Assembly (NCBI GenBank): GCA_937944035.1 | Contig: CALDZQ010000251.1 | Coordinates: 1 to 19,687 of the forward strand | DNA length: 19,687 bases | Source: an uncultured Neomegalonema sp. | GTDB lineage: Bacteria > Pseudomonadota > Alphaproteobacteria > Rhodobacterales > Rhodobacteraceae | Direction: 5' to 3' | Part shown: positions 14,358 to 19,687 of the stretch, one piece after another | Position numbering within the stretch: position 1 is the first letter of the stretch | Layout: every line of letters begins with the position of its first letter | Translations under genes and position numbers: made by a program | The notes under the pieces: model-generated | What the model was told of the DNA's origin: nothing | Seen by the model: the letters and a program-made list of their open reading frames with translations, nothing else | Databases searched by the model: none

Positions 14358-15170
14358 GCGATAGCCCGTCCGGAACATCCAGTGGCAGATTGCCCATAGG
14401 ATCGCCGCGACCACGATGGAGACGGCAAGACCAACCCACGGATTCGCATCCCCCTTGCCGATAATACCGTAGCGGAAGCCGTCGATGAGAAAATGCACCG
14501 GATTGATCGCCGAGATTGTCGCCCAGGGCTGTGGTAAATCCTGAATGCTGTAGAATGTGCCGGACAGGAACGAGAGCGGGGTGATAATGAAATTCGTTAT
14601 CAGCGCCGTATGATCGAACTTCTCGGCCCAGATCCCTGTCATCATCCCGCACAGGGACAGGATCAGCGCGCCCATCACGGCAAAAGTCAGCGCCCATAGC
14701 GGATAGGCAATACTGCCCACGGTGAAAGGAAAAAGGATAACCGCCGCAACACCCGCAACGCACAACCCCCGCGCCACGCCGCCCAACGCGTAGGCGGTTG
14801 TCAACTCTGTGGCAGACAGCGGCGGCATCAGGACATCGACGATATTGCCTTGCACTTTCGCAACGACAATCGACGAGGACGGGTTCGCGAAAGCGTTTTG
14901 CAAAATCGCCATCATCACAATGCCCGGCGCAAGGAAAGTCGCAAAGGGGACATCAAAAACCTCGCCCCGCCGCGACCCCAAGGCCAGGACAAAAACCGCC
15001 ATGAACAAGGCCGATGTTGCAACCGGAGCCATGAGGGTTTGTTGATAGACCTTCAAAAAACGCCGCACCTCCTTACCAAGCAGCGTGCGGAAGCCAACGC
15101 CATTGAAGCGCCCGAACCGGCGCTCACCATGACTGAATTGAAACGGGGCGGATGTGCGTGTTTCTTGCAA
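14346..15170 (-). CDS. ABC-2 type transporter permease, orphan
   Basis: About 274 aa from the TTG at 15170, which has GAGG at 6 nt; an in-frame GTG at 15239 gives 297 aa but has no ribosome site and sits next to a repeat element. The protein has the family opening LLGKEVRRFLKVYQQTLMAPVATSALFMAVFVLALG, about six membrane segments, and the ABC-2 signature FIITPLSFLSGTFYSIQDLPQPWATISAINPVHFLIDGFRYG. It resembles the YadH/NodJ group of permeases that pair with an ATP-binding subunit to export lipids, polysaccharide or drugs. No ATPase gene lies beside it, which is unusual. Substrate unknown. Confidence 0.88.
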   Translation of the reverse strand: MQETRTSAPFQFSHGERRFGRFNGVGFRTLLGKEVRRFLKVYQQTLMAPVATSALFMAVFVLALGSRRGEVFDVPFATFLAPGIVMMAILQNAFANPSSSIVVAKVQGNIVDVLMPPLSATELTTAYALGGVARGLCVAGVAAVILFPFTVGSIAYPLWALTFAVMGALILSLCGMMTGIWAEKFDHTALITNFIITPLSFLSGTFYSIQDLPQPWATISAINPVHFLIDGFRYGIIGKGDANPWVGLAVSIVVAAILWAICHWMFRTGYRLKS

Positions 15171-15245
15171 GATGGGCCTCGATGGGTGTTTAACGCGGTA
15201 TACGAATCGACTCGGCTTGTTTCGCAAGCGCGAAAGCACTAATAT

Positions 15246-15352
15246 ACTAGAGTGATTTCAGGAAAAGCCGATGGGCTTTTCGACTCGGAAATCGCGCCAG
15301 AACAGAAAGATAGAGTATTTGAAACGATCTAAATCGTGGAAAATGCTCTAGT
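15246..15352 (+). repeat. Dispersed two-hairpin repeat, copy B
   Basis: Bounded by ACTAGAG and CTCTAGT (inverted). Outer stem GTGATTTC (15252-15259) pairs with GAAATCGC (15288-15295). Inside is hairpin GAAAAGCC-gatg-GGCTTTTC (15262-15281), followed by GACTCGG. Second hairpin: GAGTATTT (15313-15320) with AAATGCTC (15341-15348), and inner ACGAT/ATCGT. It lies between the divergent permease and gcrA genes, so it could be in the gcrA leader or promoter region. Confidence 0.85.
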
Positions 15353-15423
15353 CTACTCGGATTTTATCGATCAACGCGGCACAGCGTCAGCTGGGTTTGT
15401 GATGACGGCATACAGGAACGATC

Positions 15424-16056
15424 ATGGCTTGGACAGATGAACGTGTAGACCAGCTGAAATCCATGTGGGGCGAGGGCATGAGTGCCAGCCAGATCGCCAA
15501 GGAACTCGGCGGCGTCACACGCAACGCGGTTATCGGTAAGGTACACCGCTTGGGATTGTCGAGCCGCAATCAGGGCAAACCTGAATCGCTGCCTGAAAAG
15601 TCGGCCACCGCCAGCGCCGCACCCGCCGCTGCGGAACCCGCCGCACGGGCGAAACCCAAAGCTGCGGCGGTTGAGCAGCCTGTTGAAGAGGTCGCGAAAA
15701 GCGCCGAACCCGCTCCAAAGGCCGCAGCGGAGGGTGGTGACGAGTCTACGACACTGCCCGTGACATCAGACGGCGCAGCGCCTGCGATGCTGATTCCGAG
15801 CGAAAACGCGGTCAATATCGCCGAAATCGACCGGACCGCCCGCAAGCTGGGCCTGATGGACCTGACCGAGCGGACCTGTAAATGGCCGATTGGCGATCCG
15901 AGCCGGGGTGAGTTTTACTTCTGCGGGCAAGTTTCGGTTGCCGGCAAACCCTATTGCGAAGGCCATGCGAAGGCGGCGTATCAGCCGATGTCCTCTCGCC
16001 GCGACCGCGAACGCGCCCGTGCAATCCAGCGCCCGGCCATCACGCGCAGCGCCTGA
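15424..16056 (+). CDS. gcrA: GcrA cell-cycle regulator
   Basis: 210 aa. GcrA is an alphaproteobacterial sigma70-associated activator that works at promoters with CcrM-methylated GANTC sites (family knowledge). The N-terminal helix-turn-helix MAWTDERVDQLKSMWGEGMSASQIAKELGGVTRNAVIGKVHRLGL (1-45) is diagnostic. An Ala/Pro-rich linker (about 55-120) leads to the C-terminal sigma-interacting domain with RTCKWPIGDP (about 150-160), FYFCG and YCEGHAKAAYQP. The ATG has AGGA at 6 nt. GANTC sites occur upstream in the hairpin repeat (15282-15286) and as a close pair at 15204-15213. The gene is flanked on both sides by copies of a structured repeat. Confidence 0.96.
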   Translation: MAWTDERVDQLKSMWGEGMSASQIAKELGGVTRNAVIGKVHRLGLSSRNQGKPESLPEKSATASAAPAAAEPAARAKPKAAAVEQPVEEVAKSAEPAPKAAAEGGDESTTLPVTSDGAAPAMLIPSENAVNIAEIDRTARKLGLMDLTERTCKWPIGDPSRGEFYFCGQVSVAGKPYCEGHAKAAYQPMSSRRDRERARAIQRPAITRSA

Positions 16057-16172
16057 AGTCTTTCGCGCTTGCTGCGGGATCTCTTTCAGCGAAGCGCTCT
16101 CGCCCAACAGACCCCGCCTCGGAGTGCGGGGAAGGGAAAAATGGTAACGGTCAGTATTTAAGGCCGTTGCTA

Positions 16173-16279
16173 TTAGAGCGTTATCAAGGGCAATGGGTTC
16201 ATTGCCCGACTCGGAAAACGCGCCAAAACAAGAAGTTAGACTATCCGGAATGATCCTTATATCGTTCAGGATGGTCTAG
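16173..16279 (+). repeat. Dispersed two-hairpin repeat, copy C
   Basis: Starts TTAGAGCGTTATC. Hairpin GGGCAATG-ggtt-CATTGCCC (16188-16207), then GACTCGG and an outer GCGTT/AACGC stem. Second hairpin: GACTATCC (16239-16246) with GGATGGTC (16269-16276), and inner AATGAT/ATCGTT. It ends in GTCTAG. Its first half is identical to copy A over 27 bases. Confidence 0.87.
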
Positions 16280-16301
16280 AGAATTCAGACTCGATTGACT
16301 G

Positions 16302-16364
16302 AAAAACAACCTCTCAGGGCACGAGGCCGGATCATCTGCCTTCGCAGATGATGACATTGTTTTT
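16302..16364. terminator. Multi-stem structure, possible bidirectional terminator
   Basis: Outer stem AAAAACAA (16302-16309) with TTGTTTTT (16357-16364) encloses CCTC/GAGG (16310-16313 with 16323-16326) and a 9-bp hairpin ATCATCTGC-cttc-GCAGATGAT (16331-16352). T-rich runs follow on either strand. Its position between convergent gcrA and the carboxylase gene fits termination from both sides, although spacing to the T-runs is not ideal. Confidence 0.55.
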
Positions 16365-16375
16365 TGTGTGAGAAA

Positions 16376-16460
16376 TTATCGAGCAAGGTGGAAGCACCTT
16401 GCGACTCGGAAATCGCGAAAAAAAACCAGAGATTACAGCGTTCTGCGTGATGCGGTAGTC
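16376..16460 (+). repeat. Dispersed two-hairpin repeat, copy D
   Basis: TTATC, then hairpin GCAAGGTG-gaag-CACCTTGC (16383-16402), GACTCGG and AAATCGCG. Second stem GATTAC (16431-16436) with GTAGTC (16455-16460). Same layout as copies B and C with a different hairpin sequence; the 5' outer arm is not conserved. Confidence 0.82.
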
Positions 16461-16479
16461 GCAATGGCGGGACCGAAGA

Positions 16480-18474
16480 CTATTCAGCCTCCGCCAGCGG
16501 CTCCAATGTCAGCAAGCTGCTGCCATCCTCAACCTGATCGCCTTCACCAACCAGCAATGCCGCAACCACCCCGTCACGCGGCGCTTTGAGTGATTGCTCC
16601 ATCTTCATCGCCTCCAGCACGATCAGCGTCTGCCCGGCTTTCACGGCATCGCCCACCGCCGCGCTGACACGGCGCACAAGGCCCGGCATCGGGGCAAGGA
16701 TGCTGTCCCCCGTCGCTCCCGCCGCACGATCCACATCCAAGGGATCATGCATGGCAAAGCGGAACGCGCTCGCGCCGAGAATCACGACAATCCCGCCGTC
16801 ACGGTGCAGCATTTCAGCGGCGACGCGGCGGCCATCGATTTCGACTTGCCCTGATTTCGTGTTATCCGGCCAATCAACCCGCTGCACGACACCGTCAATG
16901 CGCACGTCAAAACGGTGTGAGCCGAGGACGCGCACACTTGCCTCAATCGGGTTGCCATCCCGCAGGACTGTGACAGAATGCTGCGCCACACCCCACGCCC
17001 GCCATCCCGCCAGCGTTGACCACGGCGAGCTGCCTTCACCTTCGGAACGTGAAGGCAGGTCCAGTGCCGTAAGCGCCGCCAGGCTGACCGCATCACGCGG
17101 GGCATCCTCCGTCGGCGTAAGCGCAACCAGATGACGGTCAATCAGCGCCGTATCAACACGCCCCGCCGCAAAATCCGGCCGGGCGGTCAGCAGCCTCAGA
17201 AACCCCAGATTGGTATTCGTACCCGCAATTCGCGCTCCTTCAAGCGCCGCGCGCATCTTTGCCAGCGCCGCCTCGCGGGTGCGGTCATGCACGATCACCT
17301 TGGCGATCATCGGATCATAGAAGGCGGTGATCGTATCACCCTCGCGCACACCTGTATCGATACGGGCGATGGTATCGGGCATGTGCAGCCGCTCGATCCG
17401 GCCTGTCGCCGGCAGAAAACCCTTCGCGGGGTCTTCAGCGTAAACACGGGCCTCGAATGCATGGCCGAAGAACTCCAGCGACTCCTGCTGCAATCCCAGC
17501 GCCTCGCCCGCCGCCGCACGGATTTGCAGCTCGACCAGATCCAGCCCCGTAATCGCCTCCGTCACCGGATGCTCGACCTGAAGGCGGGTGTTCATCTCCA
17601 TGAAATAGAAACGATCCACCCGCAGTCCGCCGCTGGCATCGACCAGAAACTCGACCGTCCCCGCGCCCTCGTAGTCAATCGCCTGAGCCGCCCGAACCGC
17701 CGCCTCACCCATCGCCGCGCGCATCCCGGCGGTCATGCCCGGCGCAGGGGCTTCCTCGATGACCTTCTGGTGACGCCGTTGCAGCGAGCAATCGCGCTCG
17801 AACAGGTAGACGGTGCAATCGTGGCGGTCGGCCATGACCTGCACTTCGATATGGCGGGGCGAGGCGACGAATTTCTCGATCAGGACATTGTCATCATCAA
17901 AGCTGGCTTTGGATTCAGCGCGCGCGCTTTGCAGGGCTTCCGCGAATTCCTCGCGCAGATCAACGCGGCGCATCCCTTTGCCGCCGCCGCCCGCACGGGC
18001 TTTGATGAGGACGGGATAGCCGATCTTATCCGCTTCGCGCGCCAGCAGATCATCGTCCTGATCTTCGCCGTGATAGCCGGGAACGACCGGAACCCCGGCT
18101 TCCTCCATCAGGCGCTTGGCCGCATCCTTGTGACCCATCGCAAGGATCGCGCTTTCGGATGGCCCGATAAAAGCGATGCCCGCGTCTTTCAACGCCTTGG
18201 CGAATTTCGGGTTCTCGGACAAAAAACCATAACCCGGATGCACCGCTTCCGCGCCCGTGCGACGGCACGCGTCAAGAATCGCATCAATCCGCAGATAGCT
18301 GTCTGAGACAGGGGCCGGGCCGATCCGGATCGCTTCGTCCGCCATTTCCACATGCAGCGCGTTGGCATCGGCATCGGAGTAAACCGCCACCGTTTTTATG
18401 CCCATCCGCGAGGCCGTGCGCATGATGCGACAAGCGATTTCACCACGGTTGGCGATGAGAATTTTACGAAACAT
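16480..18474 (-). CDS. Biotin-dependent acyl-CoA carboxylase alpha subunit, methylcrotonyl-CoA carboxylase-like
   Basis: 664 aa starting MFRKILIANRGEIACRIM. The biotin carboxylase domain (1 to about 450) has the ATP-grasp loop ARAGGGGKGMR, ERDCSLQRRHQKVIEEAPAP and EMNTRLQVEHPVTE. A middle linker carries the BT-like region, and a C-terminal biotin carrier domain has EAMKME with biotinyl Lys624. It ATP-dependently carboxylates biotin for transfer to an acyl-CoA by a separate beta subunit, which is not in the window. The FYDPMIAKVIVHDRTREAALAKMRAAL and TNTNLGFLRLL stretches and the length favour 3-methylcrotonyl-CoA carboxylase (leucine catabolism) over propionyl-CoA carboxylase, but not decisively. 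The frame extends upstream without a stop, yet MFRK is clearly the family start. Confidence 0.92.
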   Translation of the reverse strand: MFRKILIANRGEIACRIMRTASRMGIKTVAVYSDADANALHVEMADEAIRIGPAPVSDSYLRIDAILDACRRTGAEAVHPGYGFLSENPKFAKALKDAGIAFIGPSESAILAMGHKDAAKRLMEEAGVPVVPGYHGEDQDDDLLAREADKIGYPVLIKARAGGGGKGMRRVDLREEFAEALQSARAESKASFDDDNVLIEKFVASPRHIEVQVMADRHDCTVYLFERDCSLQRRHQKVIEEAPAPGMTAGMRAAMGEAAVRAAQAIDYEGAGTVEFLVDASGGLRVDRFYFMEMNTRLQVEHPVTEAITGLDLVELQIRAAAGEALGLQQESLEFFGHAFEARVYAEDPAKGFLPATGRIERLHMPDTIARIDTGVREGDTITAFYDPMIAKVIVHDRTREAALAKMRAALEGARIAGTNTNLGFLRLLTARPDFAAGRVDTALIDRHLVALTPTEDAPRDAVSLAALTALDLPSRSEGEGSSPWSTLAGWRAWGVAQHSVTVLRDGNPIEASVRVLGSHRFDVRIDGVVQRVDWPDNTKSGQVEIDGRRVAAEMLHRDGGIVVILGASAFRFAMHDPLDVDRAAGATGDSILAPMPGLVRRVSAAVGDAVKAGQTLIVLEAMKMEQSLKAPRDGVVAALLVGEGDQVEDGSSLLTLEPLAEAE
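17030..17058 (-). repeat. Perfect 10-bp palindrome inside the carboxylase gene
   Basis: CTGCCTTCAC, 9-nt loop, GTGAAGGCAG. It encodes the low-complexity linker LPSRSEGEGS between the carboxylase and BT-like regions, so it could be an inserted in-frame palindromic element. Confidence 0.55.
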
Positions 18475-18523
18475 CCGGCCCCACACAGCACCCCGCCGCT
18501 CACATAACGGCCCGGGCCAAGAA

Positions 18524-18623
18524 TGACCCTTTTGCGGGGGAGGGCGCAAGGGGAAGTTGGGATGCTTTTCTTCTTGGAGCAGTGCGCAGCACTGCGACGC
18601 GCCTGACCCTCCCCCAAGGGTCA
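18524..18623. repeat. 100-bp imperfect inverted repeat with inner hairpins
   Basis: Arms TGACCCTT (18524-18531) plus GGGGGAGGG (18536-18544) pair with CCCTCCCCC (18607-18615) plus AAGGGTCA (18616-18623), giving 17 bp with a 4-nt bulge. Inside is the perfect hairpin GCAGTGC-gca-GCACTGC (18579-18595) and a weaker CAAG/CTTG-based stem. It lies between divergent carboxylase and GMC oxidoreductase genes. Confidence 0.75.
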
Positions 18624-18737
18624 CGCGCTTAGTCCCGATGGATAGATCGTTCGCAGACATGGCCTGTGTCGTCCGCAAACGCTTTGTGTTCGCTTCCCCT
18701 CCCCACCCTCACCGCCGGATCGCTAGTTTGCGGCGCT

Positions 18738-19687
18738 ATGGAAGCAGATTTTGTCATCATCGGGTCCGGCTCTGCCGGGGGCGCCCTCGCATCGCGGTTG
18801 TCTGAAGACGGGCGGCACAGCGTCATTGTGCTTGAGTTCGGCGGAACCGATATGGGGCCGCTCATCCAGATGCCCGCCGCGCTCAGCTATCCGATGAACA
18901 TGAAGATGTACGACTGGGGCTACGAGTCCGATCCTGAGCCGCATATGGGCGGACGGCGGATGCACTGTCCGCGCGGCAAGGTGATCGGCGGGTCGTCCTC
19001 GATCAACGGCATGGTCTATGTGCGCGGTCACGCGCGCGACTTCGACCACTGGGCCGAGAGCGGGGCCGACGGTTGGAGCTATGCCGACGTGCTGCCCTAC
19101 TACAAGCGCATGGAGAACTGGCACAGCGGCGGCCACGGCGGCGATCCGGAATGGCGCGGCACAGACGGGCCGATGCATGTCAGTCGCGGCAAGCGCGCGA
19201 ACCCGCTCTATCACGCCTTCGTTGAAGCCGGAAAACAGGCGGGCTACGAGACGACCGACGATTACAACGGCGAGAAGCAGGAAGGTTTCGGCCCGTTCGA
19301 GCAAACCGTCTGGAAAGGCCGCCGCTGGTCCACCGCGAATGCCTATCTGCGCGACGCCCTCAAACGCCCGAATTGTTCGATGATCCAGTGCTTTGCCCGC
19401 AAAGTCACCCTCTCAGAGGGCCGCGCCACGGGCGTTGAGATCGAGCGCGGCGGCAATATCGAAACTGTCACGGCACGGCGCGAAGTTATCATCTCCGCAT
19501 CCTCGATCAACTCCCCGAAAATCCTGATGCTCAGCGGCATCGGCCCCGCCGCTCATCTGGCGGAGCATGGCATCGAGGTTGTCGCCGACCGCGCGGGCGT
19601 GGGGCAAAACCTGCAAGATCATCTCGAACTCTACATCCAGCAAGCCTGCACCCAGCCGATCACGCTGTTCAAATACTGGAACCTGCT
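18738..19687 (+). CDS. betA: GMC-family oxidoreductase, choline dehydrogenase-like (3' end beyond window)
   Basis: About 316 residues visible of an expected 550 or so. The FAD-binding motif is GSGSAGG at 9-15 after MEADFVII. GMC signature 1 is RGKVIGGSSSINGMVYVRGHARDFDHW at about 80-106, and signature 2 is ASSINSPKILMLSGIGP from residue 254. The intermediate DGWSYADVLPYYKRMENW, DDYNGEKQEGFGPFEQTV and GRRWSTANAYLRDAL segments match BetA closely. BetA oxidises choline to betaine aldehyde at the membrane for glycine betaine synthesis (family knowledge). Related GMC enzymes acting on other alcohols cannot be excluded, and no betB or betI is in view. The ATG at 18738 has only a weak ribosome site. 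Confidence 0.9.
   Translation, partial: MEADFVIIGSGSAGGALASRLSEDGRHSVIVLEFGGTDMGPLIQMPAALSYPMNMKMYDWGYESDPEPHMGGRRMHCPRGKVIGGSSSINGMVYVRGHARDFDHWAESGADGWSYADVLPYYKRMENWHSGGHGGDPEWRGTDGPMHVSRGKRANPLYHAFVEAGKQAGYETTDDYNGEKQEGFGPFEQTVWKGRRWSTANAYLRDALKRPNCSMIQCFARKVTLSEGRATGVEIERGGNIETVTARREVIISASSINSPKILMLSGIGPAAHLAEHGIEVVADRAGVGQNLQDHLELYIQQACTQPITLFKYWNL

Larger units (their letters stand above)
16057..16479. other. 423-bp convergent gcrA/mccA intergenic region
   Basis: No gene seen. From left to right: a CCCCGC/GCGGGG hairpin (16112-16131), repeat copy C, a free GACTC (16288-16292), a multi-stem structure that may terminate both genes (16302-16364), and repeat copy D. Confidence 0.7.

Noticed and set aside
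10741..16460. CRISPR array formed by the hairpin repeats
   Set aside because: The units are kilobases apart or irregularly spaced, internally variable with covarying stems, and there are no uniform spacers or cas genes.
18475..18678. N-terminal extension of the carboxylase alpha subunit
   Set aside because: The frame is open upstream, but MFRKILIANRGEIA is the canonical family start and the extension crosses the inverted-repeat structure.

Overview
The window looks like chromosomal DNA of a GC-rich alphaproteobacterium. The lineage is read from gene content: the cell-cycle regulator GcrA, a GapR-type (DUF2312) nucleoid protein, the aerobic-type cobaltochelatase subunits CobS and CobT, an OlsB-like ornithine lipid acyltransferase and a PAS_5-like protein. 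I cannot name the genus.

Layout. 1-5919: cobT (runs off the left edge) and cobS, both on the minus strand. They are separated by an unrelated two-gene envelope pair (a coiled-coil protein and an OmpA-domain membrane protein) and a plus-strand PAS protein. 6043-6667: a secreted, tyrosine/serine-rich tandem-repeat protein with its own promoter and a strong terminator. 6854-9979: olsB, then the divergent, overlapping run msrB - HAD nucleotidase - ubiH-like monooxygenase. 10078-11692: a small unknown protein, gapR, and a convergent EamA-family exporter.

11900-14028: a complete IS1595-family transposon of 2113 bp. It has 26-bp inverted repeats (23/26 identical) and perfect 8-bp target duplications (TATTTTTA). 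Besides its transposase it carries three co-oriented overlapping cargo genes: a Panacea/SocA-domain protein (probable antitoxin), a small RelE/ParE-like candidate toxin, and a 48-aa lysine-rich protein. I read this as a mobile toxin-antitoxin module carried inside the insertion sequence.

14163-19687: a small unknown protein, an orphan ABC-2 permease, gcrA, a biotin-dependent acyl-CoA carboxylase alpha subunit (most like methylcrotonyl-CoA carboxylase), and the start of a choline dehydrogenase-like GMC oxidoreductase (runs off the right edge).

The second notable item is a dispersed, structured, non-coding repeat family. Copies lie at 10741-10785, 15246-15352, 16173-16279 and 16376-16460, with a partial relative near 2014. 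Each full copy has an 8-bp hairpin with a 4-nt loop, whose arms differ between copies but always pair, followed at once by GACTCGG. That block contains a GANTC site, the CcrM methylation sequence. Three copies then have a second hairpin with compensatory base changes. The copies cluster around gcrA and gapR.
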